DNA from: Garcia nutans
Taxonomy: Eukaryota; Streptophyta; Magnoliopsida; Malpighiales; Euphorbiaceae
Length of the DNA stretch: 64,000 nt
Direction: 5' to 3'
Assembly: GCA_947685225.1 (NCBI GenBank)
Contig: CANTUV010000009.1
Span: forward strand, 7,874,001-7,938,000
How positions within the stretch are numbered: position 1 is the first letter of the stretch; each line of letters starts with the position of its first letter. A program made the translations under genes and the position numbers. The notes under the pieces were generated by a model. That model saw only the letters and a program-made list of their open reading frames with translations, made no database searches and was not told where the DNA came from. Shown here in pieces: positions 33,379-45,300 of this stretch.

Positions 33379-34065
33379 TTTATACTTTGTTCAAACTTAA
33401 ACAAATCAAATTTATTTTCATCATTTTACAATGAAATCATTATTCATATACCAAAATAATACCAAGTCAATTCAATTTAACAATTATAAACATTTCTTAC
33501 AAAAACCATGTTTTTACATATTGCAACCATAAACATTAACTTTACCTCATTCCACTCATATTACTTTTTCACTTATAAATTCATAGCATTTACATTATAA
33601 TAACCCTAATTCATCTCATTTCAATATTTAAAATAACCGTTGGAAACCCTATTTATACGTACTCTTTCCATAACCCTAAACTTACTCAAACTCATCCATA
33701 TCAGGATTCTAACCAAAGAATCATACCATATACATTAAAATAACATTTAATTATTCCATTTTAACAATTATCGTCATCCCTTCCAAAACCCTAATTTATA
33801 CTTCCCTACATAACCCTATTTTTACCATTTAAGCTCATTTTCACTATCAAATCATCAAATCATCACTTTTCCATCATATTAACTCAATTACTAACAATTT
33901 AAACAAATAAAACACAATTTTTATCTCTCTAAACATTACATACACAAACATAAAAGCTCTAAAATAAAGCTTTAAAATATGTACCTGCTTGTTTTCTTGA
34001 TTCTTTCTTCAAAATCACCTTATTTCTCTTAAATCTTTGCAAAATCTAGTGTATTTGAAGAAATA

Positions 34066-34111
<46 letters not shown>

Positions 34112-34271
34112 GTCTTTCCATGAATTTTGTCTCCAAGGAAGAAGAAGGATGAAGCTAGCTTTTCTTTTAATTTCCTTCTTCATTTTTAGCCATTTATATT
34201 AAATAATTAGTTAATTATTTATTTTTTATCAATTTTTCCTAGCCACACATCTTTTCCTTCTTTTGACTTTC

Positions 34272-34314
<43 letters not shown>

Positions 34315-34669
34315 TATTTAATTACTTATTTATTATCCACTTCCCATCCATAAAAACTTATGTATATGTCTCTTATATTTAGGGTATATGAATATGTCAT
34401 TTATAATTTATATATACTTTATATAACTAACACATAGACAATTTATACTTTGTGTATGCTATGTGTACAACATGTGTATATCTTATATATATTAGGCGTA
34501 CAATATGTATTCAACATATACAATAGGTATATGTTAGGTGTATACTTTGTATATATAATATATCTTTTATGTAAACATTAAGCACACACTCATATATAGT
34601 TCTACCCATACTTTAATTAATCATCAAATACTTATTTAATTTAACTAAAACCACGGATATTAAACAAAA

Positions 34670-35679
34670 GGACTATTAAGGTCATGTTCAAGCTTCTTTG
34701 AATATTAAACCATGCCAAAACACTTCTAATCAAGGTATAAGTTGATGGTCCCACTAGACTTTTCTATTAGAAGAAAATTGCAGGCCAATCATATCCGATA
34801 GCCTTTAATGGTTTCATCTCATAGAGAGCAGCACAAATTTCATCATCGAAAATTCGTTAATTGAGCATCACCAAATTTGCATATTTAAGCAATGTAAAGT
34901 AGTTCATGAGGTGATAAGCAATGATCTAACGATCCCTTGTGAAGTGTAAATTCTAAAAGTATTCAATAGCCAGCTGCTTGAGTTTATTCAAGTCATTGAG
35001 TTTATTCAAGTCATTACACTAGTTTTCTTTTATGCCCTTAGAAACTTAAAATGATTTTTTCTATTATGTTGAGTACTAACCATGTAATAGTAAGGATAAT
35101 TCTTATCTCCAAAGCTCATCCAGTCAACTTTAGAGCACTTAATTGCTTGGAGTTCTTCCCAGCTCAAGATACTCTCAAGCTCTGCTATCATCCTTTAACT
35201 TATAAAGACTCTAAGTATCGACTTGTTCTAATGCGCTTTGTACATCTTGAATTTTGGCTAGCAATCTTTTCTTGCATTTCTTAATATGGCTAAAAACATT
35301 ATGATTCTAATTAGAGGGCTTCTTAGAGAACCTATTAGCAAGGGTCAAATGGTCACTATTATTATCTTAGACCTGCTGTTCAAAAGCATGGAAACCTTTG
35401 TGAAGTAGCCATGGAGTAAGAAATTTGAAGGTTTTAGCTAGGGTAATGATCGAGTAGTTAAATTCAATAAAAAAGGGGCAGTTTAAAGTTGAACTTAAGA
35501 AGGTTATGAACTGACACATTTTTATACTTGTCATCCCAAGCCTAATTATAGAAAGCTTTGTCAAGTAGCTCTTACGTTCCTGATTGAATTTCTTACCTTA
35601 ACGTCCAAGATCCATTATGTTGCAATTAGTCAACAAAGCTTTGAAAGAGATCATCCACTATGTTGTACCTACCAGAACC
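34670..35679 (-). pseudogene. LINE-1 endonuclease end and linker to RT
   Basis: On the minus strand SGRYN..VDDLFQSF and the Asp-poor remnant of the R-x-D-H-x-P region lead to TFKFLTPWLLHKGFHAFEQQ (35367-35430), which matches the FRFLAPWLLHKGFHDF segment after the endonuclease in plant L1 elements. Stops are frequent. It joins 37191-37328 across the CACTA element and 26280 across Chr-1. Confidence 0.8.
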
Positions 35680-37187
35680 ACAAACTACAAGAAAAAAGCT
35701 AATTAGCGCGGATAAACAGTGATGGATTTGAGATAAAAATATATTTGCAACGGATTAGCGACAAATTTAGCAACAAAATTAATTCGTAGCTAAATATGTA
35801 GCTAGCAATTGGCGCCTTGAATTTAGTGACTAACTAGAGATATCTATTGCTAAATTCATAACTAATAATAGTGCTAAGTGCCAATTCCAAGAATTTAGTG
35901 ATGAACTTAAAAATTTCATTGTTAAAAATAAGCGACGAAAGAAAACTATCGCTAATAAATTAAGTTATTGAATTTTTAAATATAAAAAATAATTAACAAA
36001 GAAAAAAATTAGTTACGGCCAGTATCTGTCGCTAATATTGAATGTTCTGAAAATATGGGTGGGATTTTATAGTGGGCTTTTAGCGACGAAATATAATAAT
36101 TAAAATTTTGAAAAAAATGCAAACTTTTTTGCTACTTTTTAGCGATGGAACTAAATTCATTGCAAATTTGTCGCTAAAATTTGTAAATTTATTTTAAAAC
36201 TTTACAACCAATATTTCTTTCCTCTATTTCTTTTTTCTTTCTTCTTTCTTTCTACATTTCTTTTTTCTCTCTTTTTTTTTATTTCTTTATTTCTTCTTTC
36301 TCCCTCTCTCTCTCTTTCTTTCTTTCTTATTTTTCATTTTTCTTTCTTGTTTCTTTCTTATTTCTCCTTCTTCTTTCTTCATTCTTTTCCATTTTTCTTT
36401 ATTTCTTCTTTATTCTTTATCCTTCTTATTTCTCATTTTTCTTTCTTTCATCTTTCTCCTTCTCCTTTTTCATTTTTCTTTCTTTCTTCTTTCTCCTTCT
36501 TTTTTTTCATTTTTATTTCTTTGTTCTTTCTCCTTCTTCTATCTTCTTTCTCCTTCTTATTTTTATAATGAATAAATTATTTGTTAGAATAATAATTTTT
36601 AAAATAAATAAATTGTTTATTGTTTATTTATTTTGTTGAATATATAATTTTTAGAAATTATATTGCAGATTAATTTGTTTTAAAAAAATTGCTAAAGAAA
36701 GAATTTTTCTTGAAATTATTTGTTAAATAGTTTATTTTTTAATAAATAAATTATTTAATAGAATAAATATTTTTTAGAATAAATTATTTAATTTTAAAAA
36801 ATAAAGTATTTTTAAAAAATAAAAGAAATAATTTTAAAGAAATAAAATGAATTATTTTTAAAAATAATTTTTTTATTTCTTTAAAATGATTTTTTTATTT
36901 TCTAAAAATAATTTATTTTTTAAAAAAAATTATAAATTTTGCTACTGATTTAGCAATGAAATTTCTATCGCAAAATATTTCTCCAAATAAATAGATGACT
37001 GAAAAATCAGCGACATATTATTGTAATTAGTGACAAAAATTGTCGTCGCTAATTAGCATCAAAAGTATAAATTCGTCGCAAAATTTGTAGTGGCAGATGC
37101 TAATTTGTCGATAATTACCATTAGCGATGAAATTCTAAGAATTAACAATGGATTTTTCCATCGCTAAATCTCCATTTTCTTGTTGTG
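35680..37187. mobile_element. CACTA-type non-autonomous DNA transposon
   Basis: The left end reads ACTACAAGAAAAAAGC and the right end, reversed, CACAACAAGAAAATGG, matching the CACTACAAGAAA terminal signature of plant CACTA elements. ACC occurs on both sides (35677-35679 and 37188-37190), fitting a 3-bp target duplication, with a few uncertain bases at the left end. Inside, TTAGCGA/TCGCTAA words recur many times near both ends, typical subterminal repeats. There is no transposase. It interrupts the LINE-1 endonuclease. Confidence 0.75.
36200..36556. repeat. Polypyrimidine tract within the CACTA element
   Basis: About 350 bp of nearly pure C/T on the plus strand with CTTTCTT and CTTCTTTCTCCTTCTT words. 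The Phe/Ser-rich open frame at 36347-36568 is a by-product. Confidence 0.9.
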
Positions 37188-37190
37188 ACC

Positions 37191-37328
37191 CTCCCTCTTA
37201 AAGCTCGAAAGAATGGTGATGAAATCTCTAGCAAGCAGCTAAGGGGAATGGGAGAGAGAAGCCAATTGATCAAGTTTAGACTACAAAAGCTTTCTTAGGC
37301 TGGGCATAAAACTACCATATACAGGAGT
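37191..37328 (-). pseudogene. LINE-1 endonuclease middle fragment
   Basis: The minus strand reads FYAQPKKAF..LDQLASLSHSP..LLARDFITILSSFKREGG, aligning with the plant L1 pattern VYASP..R..LWDQL..L....GPWLLAGDFNVILSS. The catalytic GDFN reads RDFI. It lies between two DNA transposons. Confidence 0.75.
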
Positions 37329-37336
37329 TAAAAAAA

Positions 37337-38996
37337 GGCTTAATTTACTTAAACTTTATCCAATTTTCACTTCTATCATGACCTTTTTTTTAACAAATCA
37401 GAACATAAAGCTTATTTTTCCGTTTCAAATCTATCTTTTGATCGGTTGAGCTTGCTTGCTAACATATCAGTCCATTTTTTATGAAAAAAAAATGAATAGA
37501 TGTTACCTTCATACTTTGCAAAAATAACATCCGTTCATTTATTTTTTTTTAATTATGAAAATCACAAAATAAACTGTCATTAGAAAAAGCAACACGCATT
37601 CACAACAATGGCGGTATTGCAAAGGAGAAAAGTTCCACATGGAAGATTTTTGAAACTGAAAAAAAAGTGTTACAACAACTGAGATTTCGGCCTCTACTTC
37701 ATTGTGTTTCCCTATATGGTATGGTTCCACTCATAACAATATCATTTGGCTAAGCAACAAACAATAAATTTCCTTTCAATTTTCTTTATCATTTATCTTT
37801 TCAAAGTGTTTAGCCATTTTCCATCAATACATGTTTTTCTTGGTGGGTTTGGTTTTGTTTGAGCTAGGTTATTGTTAGTTGCCTTTTGATTGGATTCATT
37901 CTTCTAATTAGTCAATATGGATAATGAAAATGGCGTGAAACTAATGAATAAAATTTATTATATTTGATTAGTATAGCTATAGCTTGCTGGAATTAGTTCA
38001 ATGAAAATTTCACCATGATAATTCTCAAGTGATCTTTGTAATATGGTATGATTAGATTTATAAAATAAAAAACAAAAGGAAAGAAAGAGCAAGAGCAAGA
38101 TCAAAAGCAAGAGATTATAAACTGAAAAAACTATAATTTCTCTGTCTATTTTCTCTTTTTCGTTATGATAAAAACTCAAGTTTCCTACTCCCATCCAACT
38201 ACCAATCCCAAACCTTGTTTTTTTCTCATATACCACAAAGAAGAAAACAAAGAAACCAAGAAAGCAAAGTTTTGATTACAAATATTATGCAAGAAGAAAC
38301 ATGAAAGAGTAACAACAATAACAACAGTAGCAGCAGCAATAATAGCAAGAGGAAGAAGATAAAGATGTTGCTTTTTAGGAAGCTAAAGATGAAGGAGGCT
38401 TGGAGATGGAGATCAATGTTTCTGGGTTCTACTTTTAAGTGGAGAAGGATAAACTTCAAACTCTCGTTTTTTGATGGTGTGATTTTCAAGATTTTTTTCT
38501 TGTTTTGAAGCTATTATCATGGTAGCTACCTTATGTTTCTTTTATTTATGTTGTGATAGTCACATCTTACCTCCCCTATAATTTCTCTTAATCTTTCTCT
38601 CTTTTTTTGCTTTTTGTATGTAAAGCTTCTTTCTTTTTTTTTTTAAAAAAATTTTTGGTGGGTTCTGCAATGCCTCCATGAAAGAATAAAAAGAAACAAG
38701 AAAACGAGTGGGCATTACTTTTTTTTAACACCCATTCTTTTCATGATTTTCTTAATTTTTTAAAGAACAAATGAATGTGCATTATTTTTGCAAAGTATGA
38801 AAGTAGCAACCATTCATTTATTTTTTAGAAAAATAAAAATGGATTAACACTTCAACATGATTCCAGGTAAAAGTAACCCTAACCGGTCAAAAGATAGATT
38901 TTAAATGAAAAAATAAGTTTATATACTAATTTATCAAAAAAAATATGATAGAAGTGAAATCGGGATTAAGTTTAAGTGTTTTTTTGGTAATTAAGC
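37337..38996. mobile_element. Mutator-like MITE with long terminal inverted repeats
   Basis: The ends read GGCTTAATTTACTTAAAC and, reversed, GCTTAATTACCAAAAAAAC, and inverted similarity extends inward for roughly 250 bp, through CACTTCTATCAT, TCTATCTTTTGA and CATACTTTGCAAAAATAA. TAAAAAAA flanks both sides (37329-37336, 38997-39004), an 8-bp match that may be a decayed 9-bp duplication. Internal open frames (37958-38489) show no known domain. It interrupts the LINE-1 endonuclease after a CFF residue run. Confidence 0.78.
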
Positions 38997-39004
38997 TAAA
39001 AAAA

Positions 39005-40055
39005 CAAGAAATATTATTCAGGTTGTCTACAATTGTAAGCACATACTGGCTATGGATCTCTTAATAATGATTTGTAAATCATTATCCCATAAAATCCAAA
39101 TTCTACTTGAAAATCAAGATGCTTCAATCTGAAATGACCTATAAACCTAACCTTGGAGATGAATTGGTTAACTTTAACACTACTAATTCATGGCTCTAGC
39201 AACACTATGATTCTTGTGTTATACATACACATGAAATACTTAAAAGTGCACAAACGACCTCTTGATCCAAGTTCCTGACAAGTCCAATAATAAATCCATA
39301 TTAATAAAAGCAATGGGAGAAACGAAAAAAAAAACATATTGAACTCAGTCATCCACACAAATGTGAGTATTTTTTCATCCAAATATTGGGGTCCTAATTT
39401 TCTTTACCCTCAACATTCAAACTCTCTCTAATCATGGGCTTTGGGTAAGAAGGGTCAAATGACTTGACTTGAGCAAGTTGGTCATTCATCAATGGAGTAT
39501 TTGTACATTTATGAAAATAAAAAATCCCAAATATTGTGTGGCTCCCCCATTGTATGGAGGTTATATTAGGGACACTATCAATAATTTCCATACCAAAAGA
39601 TTTGATATGGCAAGAGGAGTTGGCACTAGTAGGGTTGGCAACAGATAGAGGGAGAAAAGCATATATCATTAGGACAAGCTAATGTTTATAAGCATGACTG
39701 CATTGAGGTTACTTTATTATTAGTAACTATTGAATGTAAAATAGGTTGCATGGGCTTATGAGGGTTTAAATGGCTCATACTAGAGCCTTTCTTTGAGTGA
39801 GGTCCATCAGGAGGTTTTTTCTTTCTTAGGAGTACTTTTTGAGGAGGCTATAGATGAGGAAGGTTGCTTATTATCATTGACTTTCCAAAAAATCAAAGGG
39901 GTAGCCTTAGGGGAATCAATGCAAAGTTGAAATTTCTCCTCAGATTTTAAGAGAATATTAAAATGCAAGTCATCCAGGCTATTATTCTTCTCTGGAATTA
40001 CTTGTTTGCTCTTAATTTTACCCTCACCATCTGTCTTCCTTGAAGAGAGGCAATT
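39005..40055 (-). pseudogene. LINE-1 ORF1 C-terminal part and endonuclease start
   Basis: From 40050 down, a low-complexity ORF1 tail (SSSIASSKSTPKKEKTS) is followed by the endonuclease start near 39390. The endonuclease reads GSRGRLCTFKYFMCMYNTRI then IVLLEP, matching the plant L1 pattern NPKIVVLLEP with the metal-binding Glu kept. Stops and shifts are present. The upstream break at 40055 is a solo LTR target site. Confidence 0.75.
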
Positions 40056-42539
40056 TGTAACACTCGTAGTCTCATTATAAATAATAAAATAAGGTGTATG
40101 GAGGGTAATTAGAGTGCTAGGAGAAGTATATGTATATAAACCTAATGTATACACAAGATATATATAAAATATACATTGGATACCTAATGTATACATGGTA
40201 TACACCTAATATATACCTAACATATACAATTTTATAAAAGACAAAGAATGGTAAAAGTCAAAAATCAATAAGTTAAAATTTAAAAATTAAATATAATAAA
40301 TAATAAAATAAAGTAAATATAATATAATTAAAATAATATATTTATGGATAGGAAGAAGGAAAAATATCCAATATTTTAATAATTAAATATTATGTAATTA
40401 TACAAATTGATGAGGGGCAAAATTGAAAATTTAATTATATAAAATAAATCACCATCTTCTTCTTCACCATAAGTGGATGAATTTCTTGAGCTTGAAGAAG
40501 ACGATTTTCTTCTTCCAAATACTCAAAATTTCACAATTGAAAGGAATCAAGATAGTTTTGAAGAATTCTCAAGTAATATGTATGTAATCTTTATTTTTAA
40601 GCTTAGTTTTTATGGTTTTTATGAATATGTGACTTATGGGTTTGGGATGGAGAAGGCTATAATTGTTGTAATGGGTGGTTTTGAAGTTATTGTGATATGT
40701 ATATAATGATTTTGTGGTTAGAAGTTGGAAATGAGTAGGTTTTGGGTAAATTAAGGTTTATGGGATTGATATTTGAAAATTATGATTTAATGGAGGTTTC
40801 ATTAATTGCTAATATGTATTGTTTTGAAGTTGGATGAATGTATATGGACGATTTTATAATTGATTGATTGAAAGGGTTGGGTTTTGTTGTAGTTTGGATG
40901 TAGCTAGTGAATTAGGGTTTTTAGTGGAATTTGGATAGTAAGAGTATAATTGATGTTCAATTTATTAAAAGGCTTGGAATATGATACTAATGAAATATTT
41001 TTACTTATAATTTGGTTTAGGATTGATTAAGGTGAATTAGCCAAATCAAAGTAAGGAAGGCCATTTAAGAAAGTAAAGGCCGAGGAGTGAGTTTGGGCTT
41101 GGGATTTGGCATTTCAAAGGTTTGTACATACTTTGCTAACATTTGTTTTAAAAGTTCATGTTTGGCATATGGTTAATTGTTGCTTGGAATGTGGTTACTC
41201 ACATAATCTATGCAATGTTGCATGGTTATGTGATGAGTATTGCATTGGACATTGGACAATTGTAAAATGTTGGTTAAACATTATTTGCTTCTGGTATGTT
41301 ATTAATATGTTGTGTGATGTGTAACCTGTACATGTATGTGAGATGTGATAAATTGTGAAAATGAGTCACAATGAGGTTGTGATTAAGGTGGTGCTTAAAG
41401 TAAATGAGAAATGTGGAAAAAGGTTGTGGTATTCGGAAATGGTGAAAAATATTAAAAGAAATGGAAATGAGGAATGATATTGAAAATATGAAAATTATAT
41501 ATTATGGAAAAGGAGATGGAAATGGATCAAATGTGATAATGTATATATGCTATATGTTTGCCTTATATAATATCTTGTTCCAAAAAATGTATTTGGTATT
41601 ATTGGTTTGGCATGCCATTGTTATGTGATGATATTGTATGTGCCTTCGGGGCTAGACACTCCAGTGTCACTATTATTACTGTGTCTTTGGGCTAGATATG
41701 CTGATGTTAATAGGGGATGCATCTTCGGACGACATGGTATGACACTTAGATCTCCGGTTTCGTGATAGGCCGAATCAATATCTCTAGAACTTGATATTAT
41801 ATAGGGACTCTTGGGCCCAATGTATGTGATTGTGGAACTTTGATGAGATTTGTGAATATTGTGTTCATTGAAGCATAATGCATTATTTTAAAACTACTTT
41901 TGTTATCAAAGTATGTACCAGCGCGATTGATTTTATCGTGCATGTGACAGGCTTGAGACAAGGAGCCCTAATAGACCTGACTTGGTCTAGATTTTGGGTT
42001 AGTGCTAGAAGTTTGAGATTTTGCCACAAGACTATAGCCAACTTGCATATCATGTAAATATATTTTTTTTGTTTAAATTTACTAAGCTTACATACATTAT
42101 GTTAATATGTAAAAATATTGTATTATTTGTGCATAGCAAAGTTTTGTACATTTTTTAAAGTACAATGTATATATATGTTCAAGGGATCTTTGGTGATTTT
42201 GGAGAATTGGTTGAGTTGATCGGATTCTTAAATATTTTGGGAGTGTCATTTTTTATGCATGTTGTGTTTGCTTGATTTTGGAATTTGTTGAAATTACAGA
42301 CAAAATTCTAATGAATTTTTTCTAGAGATTTTTTTTTATATATATGAAATTTTGACATTTAACTATGCATATATAAATTTATTTACCTATTAAATTTATC
42401 TTTCATAGGTTAATTTACTTTGATAATAATTAAGAAGATTTTATACGACTAATGTTGGTGACATTCTTGCATTTTATATATGTAATTTATATATACATAG
42501 TATATATATTATACGTATATAGAATATAATTGTGTTATA
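40056..42539 (+). mobile_element. Chr-3: chromovirus-family solo LTR
   Basis: It starts TGTAACACTCGTAG and ends GTGTTATA, flanked by CAATT (40051-40055) and CAATC (42540-42544), a one-base-decayed target duplication. It lies in the plus orientation. The GCCTTCGGGGCTAG and GACACTCCAGTGTCAC words near 41640-41680 mirror the repeat array of the Chr-1 LTRs. No internal gene. It splits ORF1 of LINE-1. Confidence 0.82.
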
Positions 42540-43165
42540 CAATCATCTAAGGGCCATAAGTATCCTCCACTAAATTAGCTAGTTGGTTAGTTTCCACTTA
42601 CCTAGTGTTAAGCATTGGCTCATCTTTAATTTCTAAAGACAGAGGGAAGAGAGAAGATATATGACCATATACAGCTGAAGCAAATCTTGGAAAGGCCCTC
42701 ATATTCAACTCGTAGTCGACCATCAACCATCAATTTTGAAACCAAGGGTTTATTCAAGTCGACTTCGACTACAATTAAATAATGGCCTTAACATTAGAGT
42801 CAATTCGTATCACTTTTCTAATCACACCCTCAACCGCCGTTAGAATCCTGTGGTACAAATGCAAAGGCATGCCCATCAAGCAAACCCATGCGGCAACATA
42901 ATGAATGATAACAGAAAAACGATTAAATTCAAAGAACCACGATTTGACAACTAAATAGTGCCTCAAACTAATCTAAGAATTACTGTCAATTACCTTCTCT
43001 ACATCTGAGTTTGATCTGAATTACTGTTATCAAGGTCAATTACGCTGAACTTGTCCATATGCCCCCATAAAAATGCTGGGCGTGTACAAAGGTTCTTAAA
43101 GCTGATTGTTTTTCCCAATAATTTGACAACAAAAGTGGTCTGCCATGGCTTATATATAGTCTCTT
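42540..43165 (-). pseudogene. LINE-1 ORF1 N-terminal part (DUF4283-like)
   Basis: From 43165 down: PWQTTFVVKLLGKTISFKNL, FSVIIHYVAAWVCLMGMPLH, LYHRILTAVEGVIRKVIRID, then a decayed zinc knuckle where AVYGHISSLFP stands for a Cys-bearing motif such as CGRYGHxxxxCP. This is the nucleic-acid-binding ORF1 type of plant L1 LINEs. It has several stops and no Cys left in the knuckle. Confidence 0.8.
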
Positions 43166-44512
43166 TAACTTTTTTTTTTTTAATTTATTAGACATGCTTT
43201 ATTGGTTTTATTTTGTAGTCTTTATTTATCCCTTTTTCACTTATATTATATTTTATTTTGTGGGTGTTTTTAATCAACTTTGTATTATATTTTTTCTTTA
43301 GTAGTAAAAAAAAATAAGAATCTATAAAAAAAAATTATAATCTATTATTTTTTTCTCATGCCGAATTTTTATGATTTTTAACAGTATGCGTAGCATTGTA
43401 GGATCTTTTACTAGTTATTATTACTATTATTGTAACCATAAAATTTATTTTAAAATGATTGCGTGTTTCATATGTGAATATGACATTAATGTTATTAGAA
43501 TAGAATATTGGTTGTTTTCCTAAATATTAATATTTAATAGTTAAATTGTTGTAAATTGATAGAGCTGGTCCACTGTTAAGTACGCCACCTAAGTGCTGCA
43601 TCAAACAATGAAATGGTCAACTTTTAAAGGAATGTGGCGTCTGTCACCTTCTTTTCTGTATTTCTCTATTTTCAATCACTTAATTTCTGCCATTTTTTTC
43701 CTTTATTTTTTATTTAACAAAGAACAAACAATTGAATAATTAATAAAATGAAATGTTAAAAACTTACCACTTATATTTTAAAATAAAATTTGACTTATAG
43801 AGTAAGTTAAATATCAAAATTGAATAATAATTATTTTTTTGGTAAAATAAACTAGTCGCAGTTACGTATTTTATGTGAGTGTTTAATTTAGTTTTATAGT
43901 TTTTCTCTTAATGGCCAAACTAAATTGACCATATATTAGTTTGGTAAATAAAAAATAACAATTGATAATTACTTAAAAAAAAAAAATTCAACCGCAATGG
44001 GTTCCCATTATTCAGTTGATAGCCAATATTTTATTTTTTTTAACAAATTTAACTTTATGTCCGACTTATAATTTAATTTAACTTATTTTAACTTTATTTC
44101 CTATCACCCTAATTACAATTTTTGTATGATATATTTATCAGTGAATTATATAGGTATAATACCCATTTAATATTTTAAACAGTAACACTTCAAGTTAGCA
44201 CTTATCGGATATCACTCTCAATAACTAAGTATTAAAAAAAAGAGTGGGAATATTCTTAGTTTTCCCATTTTTTTACTCCACTTGTTGCTTTCACATCCTT
44301 TTATTGTTATTGTTTATATCATGTTGTCCTTCTTTTTTTTTCCGTGAATTTAGTTATCCATCAATCACCACCACCAATTGCAAGGGATCCACATTGACGT
44401 TAACTTACACGTAATTTATCAAAGTGAAATGTCACCCAATTTAAGCTTTTATCAAAATTATGTGATCAAAATTAAATCCATTCATATATGACAAAAGATA
44501 GGTTAATGTGAT
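43166..44512. other. Unassigned AT-rich DNA
   Basis: I see no coding motif, terminal repeats or RNA gene in this 1.35 kb. It has long A and T runs and could be host intergenic sequence or an unrecognised relic. Confidence 0.5.
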
Positions 44513-45300
44513 TGTAAGCCAAGGGTATAGCTCCCACTATTTATAGTTTCGAAACTATTTAGGATCAAACTCTTATAGATGACAAGTCTAAATTCAAATA
44601 ATGGAATCGCCGTCTAGAAAACCAAAAAAATAAGAAGGGTAAAAACTCATATTATCGGATCCTATACTTCTTATTGGGTTCAACAAGTTGGACATACATG
44701 AGAAAGGTAGGAAATGCCTAGCACCCCATCACCCGGTTCTAGTAATAAATCATTATGTATTATCAATACATCATTTTAAATAAAGATAACAACATGTTAA
44801 GATGATTCATATTTATATGTATATTAATATGAAATGTTATGGATACTTGCACATGTAAATGAATGTAGGACATCCACCGAAGTGGAAATATGTCCCTGCA
44901 ATCCAAGATAACTTAACGAACAAATTACATAAAAAGAGAAAAATATGAGAAAATTACAATTATGAGGGTACTACTACATTCATTCTAAAAAGATCAAATT
45001 ACATTGATAAACCTACTGTAATGATTTCAAAAAAAAAAGGAAAAAAGAATAAAAGGAAATGCATGTATGCGTGAGAGATGAACCAAAGAAACAAAAATAA
45101 TAGCACAACCATAATACAAAAGGATTCAAAATAGGCAACCATCACATATAATACTAAAGGCAACCCACAATATATTTACGAGATATGTAGATAGTACAAA
45201 CATAATGTTGGCCAAATCTTTGGACAATAAACTATACTTTGATCTTTAGCAACTGAATTGAAGTTTACTAATATTTGGACCAAGCATTTTTTTGTTAAGA
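44513..45300 (-). mobile_element. Old relic of a Tat-type LTR
   Basis: Weak but collinear similarity to the Tat LTR end: TGTAAGCC..GCTCCCACT, GGAATCGCCGTCT (for GGAGTCGCCACCC), TTCTTATTGGGTTC, GACATACATGAGAAAGGTAG then GAAATG, CCTAGCACCCC, CACCCGGTTC and ACATCCACCGAAGTGGAAA. The order is the same as in 16255-16760. It is much more diverged than the other copies. Its other boundary is unclear; 45300-46071 holds no recognised feature, and the open frames at 45502-45999 have no known motif. Confidence 0.7.

Larger units (their letters stand above)
26286..34664 (-). mobile_element. Chr-1: gag-only chromovirus-like Ty3/gypsy element
   Basis: Two long LTRs (26286-29495 and 30807-34664) enclose only 1311 bp. 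Both start TGTAACACCCTTATATC on the plus strand; the other ends are GATATTATA and GATATTAAA, decayed forms of the GATGTTACA seen at 49712-49720. Target duplications CAAAA lie at 26281-26285 and 34665-34669. Minus-strand polarity is shown by gag and by an initiator-Met primer site. RT, RNase H and integrase are absent. LTR divergence is high: roughly 20 differences in the first 200 bp by eye. It may be a deletion derivative or a non-autonomous form mobilised in trans. Confidence 0.88.
30807..34664 (-). mobile_element. 5' LTR of Chr-1, with LINE insertion
   Basis: It is 3858 bp including a 963-bp LINE insertion (32416-33378). The 50-bp repeat array is at about 31627-31940. A (TC)n run lies at 34070-34107 and a (TTA)n run at about 34269-34316. 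Confidence 0.88.
24130..43165 (-). mobile_element. LINE-1: old L1-type LINE in five pieces
   Basis: Minus-strand pieces in element order are: ORF1 start 42540-43165; ORF1 end and endonuclease start 39005-40055; endonuclease middle 37191-37328; endonuclease end 34670-35679; RT and Cys/His end 24130-26285. The joins across four insertions are supported by motif continuity and by target duplications (CAATT/CAATC, TAAAAAAA, ACC, CAAAA). The original element was about 5 kb. All parts carry stops. No clear poly(A) or target duplication of the LINE itself was found, so its outer ends are approximate. Confidence 0.8.

Noticed and set aside
36347..36568. Phe/Ser-rich 73-codon frame resembling membrane segments
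   Set aside because: It is translation of a C/T-only tract, not a gene.
37958..38489. Minus-strand frames within the MITE as a possible transposase
   Set aside because: They are short, Leu- and Phe-rich, and show no Mutator transposase motif.
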